In this document: in pieces, positions 15,286 to 23,788 of the stretch
Numbering within the stretch: the stretch's first letter is position 1
Layout of the letters: each line of letters starts with the position of its first letter
Source: an uncultured Actinomycetes bacterium
GTDB lineage: Bacteria > Actinomycetota > Acidimicrobiia > Acidimicrobiales > Acidimicrobilacustridaceae
Direction of reading: 5' to 3'
Assembly (NCBI GenBank): GCA_937927725.1
Contig: CALBSE010000040.1
Span: forward strand, 1 to 42,246
Length of the DNA stretch: 42,246 nucleotides
The notes under the pieces: model-generated
What the model was told of the DNA's origin: nothing
The model's input: only the letters and a program-made list of their open reading frames with translations
The model's database searches: none
Translations under genes and position numbers: made by a program

Positions 15286-18012
15286 TTACTTCTTCGATGG
15301 CAGACCGTAGAAGACGCGTTCAACGACCGATCGCGATCGGCGCGTCACCCGGCGATAGTGCTCTCGCAGTGCGCCCGGTTCGGTGCCGAGGGAACGGGCG
15401 AGCCACAACGCTGACTCGGGCTGTGTCGGCATTGAGTCGCTCGGTGCGCTGTTCACCAAGAACCAGCGATTGCGCACTCGTTCGCAGAACTCGTAGGCCT
15501 CGGCGAGGATCGCTGCGTCTTCGGGGTCGAGCACATCGCCTTGGGCGAGGGCTCGGAGCCCGTCGATGGTTCCAGTGGCTTTGACGTCGTACTGCAGCTG
15601 TAACAGCTGCACGGTGAACTCGATGTCGGAAAGCGAGCCGCGACCAAGTTTGAGGTGGAAGTCGGGGTCCTCGCCCATTGGAATGCGTTCGGCTTCGATG
15701 CGAGCTTTCATTCGCCTGATCTCGCGGATGCCCTCGGCGGAAAGCCCTGGACCCCACACCCAAGGAGCAAGCTCATCAAGAAGCTCTTCGCCCAGCGCTC
15801 GGTGACCCGCGACAACGCGAGCTCGAGTCATGGCTTGTCGCTCCCACGTAAGCGCGTGTTCACGCCAGTAAATGGCGTAGGAATCGACACCGCGTGAAAG
15901 CGGACCGTTCTTGCCTTCGGGACGAAGATCGCAATCGATGTCATAGAGCCGAGCGGCTGGCGTCGAACCGGCGATCATCCGCATGAGTGATTTCGAAAGT
16001 CGTCGAGCTTCGTCGATGTCGTCGGCGCTTGAACCACGGTGGACGAAGATCACATCGAGATCGCTGGCGTATGCGAGTTCCGCGGCACCAAACCTGCCAA
16101 GCCCGATCACGGAAAAGGGAATCTGTGGATTCAGGCTTTGCAGTGCTGATTCGATCGTCGCCTCGGCCAGCGTCGTGAGGTCGCGCCCCACTCGTTCGAC
16201 GTTGTCATGGTCGAACAAGTCGCGAGCGGCGATGCCAAGAAGATTTCGCTGCTGCCAGCGACGCAATGACGCTTGCTGCTCGCTGTTGCCGTCGCGCATC
16301 TCCATTGATGCGGTTGCCGTCGAAACGAGTCCGTCGAAATCTTTTGTGACGAGTTGTTCGGGGAGCGGTAGACGAGCAACAAGATCAGGGTTCGCAGCGA
16401 TGATGTCGCCGAGTAGTCGACTGGTTCCGGCGATTGTGCACAGCGATTGCGCTGCGGCTGGAGATTCGCGAAAGGTTTCAGCGATCTGTCGTGATTGGCG
16501 CGGACCAGTCAGCAGATTGCGAATGAGGAGAAGGCCAAGGTCGGGATCGGGGGAAAGCGAAAGCCAATCGAGTAACAAGGGCAACATCTGTTGCATCAAA
16601 CGACTGGAGCGATTGATCCCACGTGTGAGTTCGCCGAGTGCGGCGGCCGTGCGTCGAGCATCAACAAAGCCGAATGCTGTAAGTCGAACTTCCGTAGCTT
16701 CCGCACTAAGCGGTGATTCAACGGTTGATGTCGTAGCAAATGCTTCAAGAAGCGGACGAAAATACACGCGCTCGTGAATTCCGCGAACTGTCGTTTGAAC
16801 GTGATGGAGTTCTCGTTCGAGTTGTTCGGCTGCGGTTCCGCGCGGCTCATCTCGGCGGCCCATTACGCGTGCGAGATGGTCGAGGGCAATCGGGTCGGTA
16901 GGAAGGGTATGCACCTGCTGTTCGTCGACGAGTTGCAAGCGATGCTCGACTGTTCGCAATTCTCGGTATGACGACGCCATCTTCTCTGCGTCGGTGTCAT
17001 CGATGTAACCGGCGCTCGCCATTTCCTCGAGCATCGTCAATGTGGTGGCACCGCGAAGATCCGGATCAAGGTGGCCATGGACGAGTTGTAAGAGCTGCAC
17101 CGTGAATTCGATGTCACGAATGCCCCCGGGGCCGCGTTTGAGTTCGCGATTGCCGAGGCCTTTGCGCGCAACTTCTGCTTCTGTCCGAGCTTTGAGTGCT
17201 CGGAGAGATCGGAGTGCTTCTGCATCAAATGGCCGAGCCCATAACCACCGTTGGGCCGCTTCAAGCCAGCGCTCACCAAGAATGATGTCACCGGCAGCGG
17301 GGCGCGCTTTGAGAAGGGCTTGGAACTCCCAAGGTTCCGCCCAGCGCTCCCAGTACGCCTCGTAGGACTCCACTGTTCGCACGAGCGGGCCGTCGCGGCC
17401 CTCCGGGCGAAGATTGGCATCGACACGAAAGCAGCGTCGAGCGATATCCATAATTGCCCGAGCTCGGCGTTCAAGCGCTTGGCGCGAACCTTCGCCAACA
17501 AACAACACATCAATATCGCTCGAATAGTTGAGTTCGTCGCCCCCCAACTTGCCCATACCGATAATGGCGATGGAGGTTTCACCGTCTTCGGTGAGCAGCC
17601 ACGAGGCCTGGAGAACATCACGACCCAGTGCAGCCAAGTTGGCGCCGACCTGGTCAAGCGCGTCACTGCCAGTGAGGTCACGGGCGGCAATTCGGAGGAA
17701 CTCGATATTTCGCCAGGCAATGAGGTCGTCGGCCGAGTCCGTGGTGAGCGCTGCTCGCGTCGAAGGAGTGGCGAGGACAGCAAGCGAGTCAGCGGGACGG
17801 GCCTCGATGAGGCGGGTCAGGGACCGACTCGCCGCGAGCACGGAGAGAAGCGAATGAGCGAGCATGGCATCGGCGCCTACCGCCGAAAGCAAGTCGGGGT
17901 CGGTATCGCAGAGGCGGGCGAGGGCGACCCGGACCGCGGCAGGTGAGGCGCTTCGATCGGCGAGATCGAGTAGCTCGCTTGGCACTGGGGTCGCATCACC
18001 GGGTGTTGCCAC
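15286..18012 (-). CDS. glnE: Bifunctional glutamine synthetase adenylyltransferase/deadenylase
   Basis: This 908-residue protein has the GlnE tandem layout. The N-terminal deadenylase nucleotidyltransferase carries GKLGGDELNYSSDIDVLF (154-171, with the catalytic Asp166 and Asp168). The C-terminal adenylylase repeats it as GRFGAAELAYASDLDVIF near residue 640-655. Each is followed by a helical domain with ...GRGSLSDIEFTVQLLQL or a similar run. GlnE attaches and removes AMP on the GlnA1 loop tyrosine in response to nitrogen status. The gene lies within 3.3 kb of glnA1, and its start is 45 nt from the divergent nadE. In mycobacteria glnE also neighbours glnA1 and glnA2. Confidence 0.96.
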   Translation of the reverse strand: MATPGDATPVPSELLDLADRSASPAAVRVALARLCDTDPDLLSAVGADAMLAHSLLSVLAASRSLTRLIEARPADSLAVLATPSTRAALTTDSADDLIAWRNIEFLRIAARDLTGSDALDQVGANLAALGRDVLQASWLLTEDGETSIAIIGMGKLGGDELNYSSDIDVLFVGEGSRQALERRARAIMDIARRCFRVDANLRPEGRDGPLVRTVESYEAYWERWAEPWEFQALLKARPAAGDIILGERWLEAAQRWLWARPFDAEALRSLRALKARTEAEVARKGLGNRELKRGPGGIRDIEFTVQLLQLVHGHLDPDLRGATTLTMLEEMASAGYIDDTDAEKMASSYRELRTVEHRLQLVDEQQVHTLPTDPIALDHLARVMGRRDEPRGTAAEQLERELHHVQTTVRGIHERVYFRPLLEAFATTSTVESPLSAEATEVRLTAFGFVDARRTAAALGELTRGINRSSRLMQQMLPLLLDWLSLSPDPDLGLLLIRNLLTGPRQSRQIAETFRESPAAAQSLCTIAGTSRLLGDIIAANPDLVARLPLPEQLVTKDFDGLVSTATASMEMRDGNSEQQASLRRWQQRNLLGIAARDLFDHDNVERVGRDLTTLAEATIESALQSLNPQIPFSVIGLGRFGAAELAYASDLDVIFVHRGSSADDIDEARRLSKSLMRMIAGSTPAARLYDIDCDLRPEGKNGPLSRGVDSYAIYWREHALTWERQAMTRARVVAGHRALGEELLDELAPWVWGPGLSAEGIREIRRMKARIEAERIPMGEDPDFHLKLGRGSLSDIEFTVQLLQLQYDVKATGTIDGLRALAQGDVLDPEDAAILAEAYEFCERVRNRWFLVNSAPSDSMPTQPESALWLARSLGTEPGALREHYRRVTRRSRSVVERVFYGLPSKK

Positions 18013-18057
18013 GACTCGGAGGCTATTGCGTCGTGCGAAGGCCCGTAGTCTGCGGGG

Positions 18058-19767
18058 GTGTCAAGCCTGCGTGTCGGTCTCGCTCAACTCAATACGGTCG
18101 TCGGCGATATCGATGGCAATACGTCACGCATCATCGACGTAATGACGAACGCATCGGCACTGGGTTGCGACATCGTTGCGTTCCCCGAGCTGGCCATCAC
18201 CGGATACCCACCGGAGGATCTTCTTCTGCGTTCGGGCTTTGTCCGTGATGTGCGCGCAGCACTCGATCGAATCATTGCTGCGTCGGGTTCATGCACCGCG
18301 ATTGTGGGATTCGTTGAACAAGGTGCTGCCTCGCGCGGAATTGATGCCGATCATGGTGAGGTCACCATGTCGGCCCAAGCAGTTGGTCGGCCAGTTCTTT
18401 TCAACGCCGCTGCAGTGATTGCGAGCGGTTCTCTAAAAGGCGTGTATCGAAAGCGCGAGCTACCGAACTATTCAGTCTTCGATGAAGCGCGCTACTTCGC
18501 CGCTGGCGACGGCCCTGTTCCGGTCTTCGACGTCCGAGGTGTTCGTTTCGGTGTTTCCATTTGCGAAGATGCCTGGACCGAAAACGGACCGATCGCCGAA
18601 CTCGGAAGACTCGACGTGCAGTTGGTGGTGAACATCAATGCATCGCCGTTCAATGTCGGAAAATCGCAAGAGCGTGCTGAGGTTGTCGCCGATCGTGCTC
18701 GCGAAGCATCAACGACCATTGCCTACGTCAACCAAGTTGGCGGCCAAGACGAACTTGTTTTCGATGGCGACTCAATGGTGATGGCGGCAAACGGAACATT
18801 GCTTGCCCGTGCACCACGATTTGTTGAAGGCCTCTACGTCGTTGATAGTGGAGTTGATCACGAGATTTCGGCTGTTGAACGACCACATAGTGAACAGCTA
18901 GGCATTGCTGAAACGCTCTCGGAAGAGGCCGAAGTCTGGAACGCGCTCGTCCTCGCAACTCGTGATTTCGTCGCAAAGAATCGATTTTCTGACGTTGTGA
19001 TTGGTTTGTCGGGCGGCGTTGATTCTGCTTTGGTTGCCGCGATCGCGGCTGATGCAGTTGGTCCTGAACACGTACACGGTGTGTTGATGCCATCTCGTTA
19101 CTCAAGCGATCATTCAATTTCCGATGCAGTTGCACTTGCCGACAACCTGGGTGTCGAGTACCGAACGATCGCGATCGAGCCCGGACATTCCGCGCTGATG
19201 GAAATGCTTTCGTCGTCCTATGACGGTCAGTCCATTGGTCTTGCCGAAGAGAATCTTCAGAGCCGACTTCGAGCCGTGACGCTCATGGGTTTGTCGAACG
19301 CTTTTGGTTGGTTGTTGCTCAACACTGGCAACAAGAGCGAATCCTCGGTCGGCTACTCAACGTTGTACGGCGACTCCGCAGGTGGGTATGCCGTCATCAA
19401 GGACGTTTCGAAATTGTTGGTGTATCGACTTTGTCGTTATCGCAACGAACTCGAAGGTCGTGAGCTCATCCCCGAGAATGTTTTGGTGAAGCCGCCGTCA
19501 GCGGAATTGCGCCCCGATCAACGTGACGATCAAAGCCTCCCGCCCTACGAAGAACTCGATCCGATTTTGGCGATGTATGTCGAAGGTGATCATTCGATCG
19601 AGGAAATCATCGCCGCAGGTCACGATGCTGCGGTTGTGCAGCGAATCGTTGGCCTTGTTGATTTGGCGGAATACAAACGCCGTCAGTCGCCACCAGGACC
19701 GCGCGTGACTTCGAAGGCATTTGGAAAAGATCGCCGCCTTCCTATCGTCAACCGTTATCGCCGTTAG
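18058..19767 (+). CDS. nadE: Glutamine-dependent NAD+ synthetase
   Basis: This 569-residue two-domain enzyme starts at the GTG at 18058. The N-terminal carbon-nitrogen hydrolase (1-275) has the Glu44-Lys132-Cys169 triad in FPELAITGYP, VYRKRELPNY and GVSICEDAW. The C-terminal NAD synthetase has the PP-loop LSGGVDSALVA (317-327) and STLYGDSAGGYAVIKDVSK. It converts deamido-NAD to NAD using ammonia channelled from glutamine. Its use of glutamine ties it to the neighbouring glutamine synthetases, though this may only be co-location. It is divergent from glnE across 45 nt. Confidence 0.96.
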   Translation: MSSLRVGLAQLNTVVGDIDGNTSRIIDVMTNASALGCDIVAFPELAITGYPPEDLLLRSGFVRDVRAALDRIIAASGSCTAIVGFVEQGAASRGIDADHGEVTMSAQAVGRPVLFNAAAVIASGSLKGVYRKRELPNYSVFDEARYFAAGDGPVPVFDVRGVRFGVSICEDAWTENGPIAELGRLDVQLVVNINASPFNVGKSQERAEVVADRAREASTTIAYVNQVGGQDELVFDGDSMVMAANGTLLARAPRFVEGLYVVDSGVDHEISAVERPHSEQLGIAETLSEEAEVWNALVLATRDFVAKNRFSDVVIGLSGGVDSALVAAIAADAVGPEHVHGVLMPSRYSSDHSISDAVALADNLGVEYRTIAIEPGHSALMEMLSSSYDGQSIGLAEENLQSRLRAVTLMGLSNAFGWLLLNTGNKSESSVGYSTLYGDSAGGYAVIKDVSKLLVYRLCRYRNELEGRELIPENVLVKPPSAELRPDQRDDQSLPPYEELDPILAMYVEGDHSIEEIIAAGHDAAVVQRIVGLVDLAEYKRRQSPPGPRVTSKAFGKDRRLPIVNRYRR

Positions 19768-19797
19768 TTGATGTCGAGATTCCCCTAACCTGCGTCC

Positions 19798-20346
19798 ATG
19801 GCGTTTCTCACCGCAGGCGAATCTGTAGAGCGCATGGCCGCGTACTGCCGCGTTGAGCAATTGCTCTTTGGACTCTTCGGCGGTTGGGCTGCCGAGGTCG
19901 AACTCCCCACGGCGAAACTTTCGCTTCTCAACGCTGCTGATCACAGCGCGTGGCGAGCGAAGCGATGGTTCGAGATGCTTCCCACTGCGCCCCCTGGGCC
20001 TGACGCGTTGCTGACACCCACAGAGGTGGAACGTGAAGCGTTCAACCTCATCGTCGATCTCGTTGGCGATTCGCAGGGGGCCCGGATGGCGGTGGCCTAT
20101 CACGAGCTGCTTCCAGGCCTGCAGGCAGCGATGTCTGCCCATCTTGAGCGCACGACGGCCGTTGCCGACGGCCCCATCCGGCGCCTCCTCAACATCGCCA
20201 TTACCGACATCTCCAACGATTCCGCCGAGGGCATCGGTCCGATGGAACTCGTGATCGCCACTGTCGAGGGGCGGGCGGAGGCCGAGCGGGTTGGGGCGGA
20301 ACTGGCCGCTGCCAACGCCCGAATCGGCCACATTTTCGGGGCCTGA
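19798..20346 (+). CDS. Uncharacterised helical protein
   Basis: The 182-residue protein is Ala/Leu/Glu-rich and appears mostly alpha-helical, with no signal or membrane segment. It opens with MAFLTAGESVERMAAYCRVEQ and contains ADHSAWRAKRWFE and AYHELLP runs with spaced Glu and His residues. A ferritin-like bundle is conceivable but cannot be shown. It starts 30 nt after nadE on the same strand and precedes the sigma factor. No family was recognised with confidence. Confidence 0.6.
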   Translation: MAFLTAGESVERMAAYCRVEQLLFGLFGGWAAEVELPTAKLSLLNAADHSAWRAKRWFEMLPTAPPGPDALLTPTEVEREAFNLIVDLVGDSQGARMAVAYHELLPGLQAAMSAHLERTTAVADGPIRRLLNIAITDISNDSAEGIGPMELVIATVEGRAEAERVGAELAAANARIGHIFGA

Positions 20347-20466
20347 CGACTCTTTCTCGGTCAATCACCGCCCGCTTGGTTGGGGGGCTTGACCGGACCG
20401 GTATCGTTGACACACCCCGGCGGCCCCCATGGCCGATTCTCCGGGCCGAAGTCCCGAGGTGTGGCA

Positions 20467-21402
20467 GTGGCAAAGGAACGTGTTGAACGCGACGAAGAGG
20501 ATCTCGTTCGTCTCTATCTCACTGACATTGGCCAGTACCCCCTGCTCACAAAGGACGACGAGGTTCGTCTCGCGCAGGCCATCGAAGGTGGCGTTGCGGC
20601 TCGCGCCGAAATGGATGCAGCCAAGACCCTCACTGTTGCTCGCAAGCGCGAACTGAAGCGGTCCATTAAGCAGGGCGACGACGCCGAGCGCACGTTCGTG
20701 CAGTCCAACCTTCGTCTTGTTGTCTCCATCGCGAAGAAGTACCAAGCCTCTGGTCTTCCTCTCCTCGATCTCATTCAAGAAGGCAACCTTGGCCTCATGC
20801 ACGCCGTCGAGAAGTTCGACTGGCGCAAGGGTTTCAAGTTCTCGACCTATGCAACCTGGTGGATCCGTCAGGCCATCACTCGCGGTATTGCCAACACTGG
20901 CCGAACCATCCGTCTCCCAGTTCATGCCGGCGACACGCTCGCTCGATTGCAGAAGGCGCGTGCGCGTCTTGAACTGAAGCTGGGTCGTCCCGCAACTCTC
21001 GCCGAACTTTCGGCCGAGGTTGAAATGCCGGAGGACAAAGTCACCGAAGCGCTTCGCTTCGCGGCCGAACCACTTTCGCTTTCGGAGCCCCTTCGTGAAG
21101 ACGGCGATGCCGAACTTGGCGACGTTGTTGAAGATCGCTCGGCCGAGTCTCCGTTTGAGGTTGCTGCGACTGCGCTTCTTCCCGAGGAAATCAGCCGCCT
21201 GCTTTCCCCACTCGACGAGCGTGAGCGCGAGATCCTCAAGCTCCGTTTCGGTCTCGACCGTGGCGAACCTCGCACGCTTGAAGAAGTTGGCGAACACTTC
21301 AACCTCACTCGTGAGCGCATTCGTCAGATCGAAGCTCGTGCAATGTCGAAGCTTCGTCATCCGTCGTCAGATACAGGCGCACGCGACCTCCTCGCCGTCT
21401 GA
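20467..21402 (+). CDS. Primary-like sigma-70 factor (group 1/2, SigB/HrdB type)
   Basis: The 311-residue protein has regions 1.2 (DLVRLYLTDIGQYPLLTKDDEV), 2 (LRLVVSIAKKYQASGLPLLDLIQEGNLGLMHAVEKFDWRKGFKFSTYATWWIRQAI, shown only in part), 3 and 4 (LEEVGEHFNLTRERIRQIEARAM with the helix-turn-helix). There is no long acidic N-terminal extension, so it is a short primary-like sigma factor similar to SigB or HrdB paralogues. The GTG at 20467 has GAGG seven bases upstream; GTG at 20461 is also possible. It would direct housekeeping or stationary-phase transcription. WhiB7, encoded in the window, binds such factors. Confidence 0.9.
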   Translation: MAKERVERDEEDLVRLYLTDIGQYPLLTKDDEVRLAQAIEGGVAARAEMDAAKTLTVARKRELKRSIKQGDDAERTFVQSNLRLVVSIAKKYQASGLPLLDLIQEGNLGLMHAVEKFDWRKGFKFSTYATWWIRQAITRGIANTGRTIRLPVHAGDTLARLQKARARLELKLGRPATLAELSAEVEMPEDKVTEALRFAAEPLSLSEPLREDGDAELGDVVEDRSAESPFEVAATALLPEEISRLLSPLDEREREILKLRFGLDRGEPRTLEEVGEHFNLTRERIRQIEARAMSKLRHPSSDTGARDLLAV

Positions 21403-21426
21403 TCGTTTCGCGGAGTTACCGCGGTC

Positions 21427-22047
21427 ATGGTCAATCAGTTCGACGACGATCCCGACGCTGAGTTTCCAACTGCTGGTGTTCCACCGGCGCCTTCAGTGAC
21501 GCCCGGACCAAACCCGCCTCCGCCGGCGTCGGCAACTGACGACACCACAGACCAACGCGGTTGCGTCGCCGTGCTCATTGTGGGTGCAGTGTTGGCGATC
21601 ATTGCGCTTGTGCTTGCGATCGTGTTGGTTGTCATTGGTTTGCGCATCTTTGGAAAATCTGACGACAACGCAAACGCCAAAATTCTGCAAGAGGTCTTCG
21701 TTGAAACCGGCATTGCCAGTGCCAGCCGCGACGCCGTCCATCCTCCTCAACGCGATATTCACCTCGGTGCCTGTGAAAGTGACGGCGGTGAGGGCGTGAA
21801 AGCCTCGGGAACCATCACAAACTGGACCAGCGAATCGGCCGATTACGCGATCGATGTGTCGTTCCGCACGAGCGGCCCGGGAAGCACGGGCGAGGAATTT
21901 GCCGCCAGTGCGGTCACGGTGAAGGCAGTACCCGAACATGCGACCACGAATTGGGAGGCGATTGCTCCTGGCCCGGATCAGGGTGCCTACGCCTGCCGGG
22001 TCGTCACAGTGAACCGCTGGCCCACGGGGACGACTCCGCCCTCCTGA
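21427..22047 (+). CDS. Membrane-anchored extracellular protein, unknown
   Basis: The 206-residue protein starts with an acidic, proline-rich cytoplasmic segment (1-45), one long transmembrane helix (about 46-74), then an exported domain of about 130 residues. The exported part has a beta-rich FxLYD-like feel (GTITNWTSESADYAIDVSF). It contains two cysteines, one near GACESDG and one in YACRV, that could form a disulfide. No enzyme motif is seen. It follows the sigma factor by 24 nt on the same strand, but no functional link is evident. Confidence 0.7.
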   Translation: MVNQFDDDPDAEFPTAGVPPAPSVTPGPNPPPPASATDDTTDQRGCVAVLIVGAVLAIIALVLAIVLVVIGLRIFGKSDDNANAKILQEVFVETGIASASRDAVHPPQRDIHLGACESDGGEGVKASGTITNWTSESADYAIDVSFRTSGPGSTGEEFAASAVTVKAVPEHATTNWEAIAPGPDQGAYACRVVTVNRWPTGTTPPS

Positions 22048-22101
22048 GTGCACCGAAGCCGCAATGGAACCGAACAGAGGCTCCGTTCTAGAGTGACCCC
22101 T

Positions 22102-22176
22102 ATGAAGAAGCTTCTCGTGCTCATCGTCGTTGTCGCCCTCGCCGCCTTTGCGGTGAAGAAGCTGCAAGACGCCTGA
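22102..22176 (+). CDS. 24-residue hydrophobic peptide
   Basis: A complete ATG-to-TGA frame encodes MKKLLVLIVVVALAAFAVKK and four more residues. It starts with Lys2-Lys3, continues with a 16-residue hydrophobic stretch and ends LQDA. The start resembles the N-terminus of actinobacterial DLW-39 small proteins (MKKLL...), but the DLW tail is absent. It has no clear ribosome-binding site and lies in the 130-nt gap between the membrane protein and the convergent HAD gene. Confidence 0.4.
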   Translation: MKKLLVLIVVVALAAFAVKKLQDA

Positions 22177-22177
22177 A

Positions 22178-22990
22178 TCAGGCTGACCTTGACGTTGATC
22201 GTCGGGTCAGGAACCACCACCCGAGGAAAAGTCCGGCGGACACCCCGGTGGCGATCGCCGCGCCTGTCGCTATGCGACCAGGCGGAGGCAGTGTGACGCG
22301 TTCGCGCAACGGAACGCGATGAGTGAACGACAAAATCGGCCAACCTTCGGCTGTCGCAATGCGCGTGAGTTCTCGGTCGGGGTTCACCGCAACGGGATGA
22401 CCCACTGCGCGCAACATTGGTTCGTCAGTCGCTGAGTCGGAATAGGCCCAACTTTTTTCGAGATCGATAGCCCGCGTTGCGGCGACATCGGCGATGGCCT
22501 CGGCCTTGTAGGGGCCGTAGGCGTACACATCGACTTCGCCGGTGTAGTTGCCGTCTTGATCGATGCGCGCACGACTAGCGATTGCGCCGTCGGCTCCGAG
22601 ATAGGACGCGAGTGGAATCACGATCTCTTCGGGCGAGGCCGAGACGATGAAGACGAGACGTCCCGCGTCGCGGTGTTCCTGAATGAGTTCAAGGGCTTCG
22701 TCGTAGACGATGGGGTCGATGACGTCGGTGAGCGTGTCGCGAACGAGTGCGCCAACCGCGTCGTGATCCCAACCGCGAGTGATGCGAAGTGCAGATTCGC
22801 GAAACTTGCGCATGCGTTCTTCGTCGGCACCGAGAGTGTGAAAGACGAGACCATTCCAGGCAGCTCGCGCCATGACTCGACGGTTAATCATCCCGGCTTG
22901 GCGAAAGGATTTCCCGAATGCAATCATCGACGCGCGCGCAATGACGGTCTTGTCGAGATCGAAAAATGCAGCTTCCACGACTCCGAGCAT
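22178..22990 (-). CDS. HAD-IB family phosphatase with C-terminal membrane tail
   Basis: From the ATG at 22990 the 270-residue protein has the HAD motif I AFFDLDKTVI (Asp11 and Asp13), a middle run RDAGRLVFIVSASPEEIV for motif II, and SWAYSDSATDEPML for the final acidic motif. A hydrophobic C-terminal tail with GLFLGWWFLTRR suggests membrane attachment. It belongs to the SerB-like HAD-IB group. A similar gene (Rv3661) sits beside ssd in M. tuberculosis, and here it also diverges from the Ssd/TadZ-like gene. Its substrate is unknown. Confidence 0.85.
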   Translation of the reverse strand: MLGVVEAAFFDLDKTVIARASMIAFGKSFRQAGMINRRVMARAAWNGLVFHTLGADEERMRKFRESALRITRGWDHDAVGALVRDTLTDVIDPIVYDEALELIQEHRDAGRLVFIVSASPEEIVIPLASYLGADGAIASRARIDQDGNYTGEVDVYAYGPYKAEAIADVAATRAIDLEKSWAYSDSATDEPMLRAVGHPVAVNPDRELTRIATAEGWPILSFTHRVPLRERVTLPPPGRIATGAAIATGVSAGLFLGWWFLTRRSTSRSA

Positions 22991-23119
22991 ACGGGTGGGT
23001 CTGATGAAACCTGAGCCGCTAAACGTCACGTTGGCACGGATGACCCTTGACGTCGTACTGACTGGTCCGTACGGTGCCGTCACCTTCCCTTCTCTGCGTT
23101 CGTGGTCTCAGGAGGGTGA

Positions 23120-23788
23120 ATGCTGTTTTCGTGTTGGTCTGCAAAAGGTGGATCGGGCACAACGGTGGTCTCAGTTGCACTCGCAGTGCTGTTGGGCCGC
23201 GACGCCGATCTGGGTTCGGTATTGGTCGATCTTGAAGGTGACGGACCAACCGTTTTCGGCGTTCCCCAACCGGGTGGTCCCGGGATTTCTGATTGGTTGG
23301 CGGCATCGCCGGCGGTGGGTGCAGCTGCGCTCGAGCGACTCGAACGTTCGGTGGCGAGCGGCGTTGGGCTGATCCACCGCGGTAGTCGATCGCTCACGAA
23401 CGAGGATCGAGCGGCAGTTTGTGTCGAGAAACTCATCAACGACGAACGACCGATTGTGGTTGACGTTGGCCGAATCTCGGGAACGCGTGACATTGAGGAT
23501 CGTGTGCGTCGACAGTTCGTCGAGGGGGCCACCACGTCACTCCTCGTGACTCGGCCCTGTTTTCTTTCTCTACGTCGGTCACTGTCGCTGCCGATACGCC
23601 CATCGGGCGTGGTCCTCATCGAAGAAAGTGGTCGGGCGCTGGGTCGCACCGATGTTGAAGATGTTCTTGGCGTTCCCGTAGTTGCGACGGTGGCCGTCGA
23701 TGCTGCGGTCGCGCGTGCGGTTGATTCCGGCTTGCTGGCGTCTCGACTTCCAACACCGCTCGGGAGGGCGCTCCGTGATGTGGCCTGA
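23120..23788 (+). CDS. Ssd/TadZ/CpaE-like P-loop protein of the Tad locus
   Basis: The 222-residue protein starts MLFSCWSAKGGSGTTVVSVA, a deviant Walker A (KGGSGTT). VVDVGRISGT acts as a Walker B-like region, and VLGVPVVATVAVD follows. It lacks the long N-terminal receiver-like domain of longer CpaE proteins. In actinobacteria such Ssd (septum site-determining) or TadZ proteins sit directly upstream of tadA and localise the pilus machine. The gene overlaps tadA by 11 nt, so the two are translationally coupled. Confidence 0.8.
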   Translation: MLFSCWSAKGGSGTTVVSVALAVLLGRDADLGSVLVDLEGDGPTVFGVPQPGGPGISDWLAASPAVGAAALERLERSVASGVGLIHRGSRSLTNEDRAAVCVEKLINDERPIVVDVGRISGTRDIEDRVRRQFVEGATTSLLVTRPCFLSLRRSLSLPIRPSGVVLIEESGRALGRTDVEDVLGVPVVATVAVDAAVARAVDSGLLASRLPTPLGRALRDVA

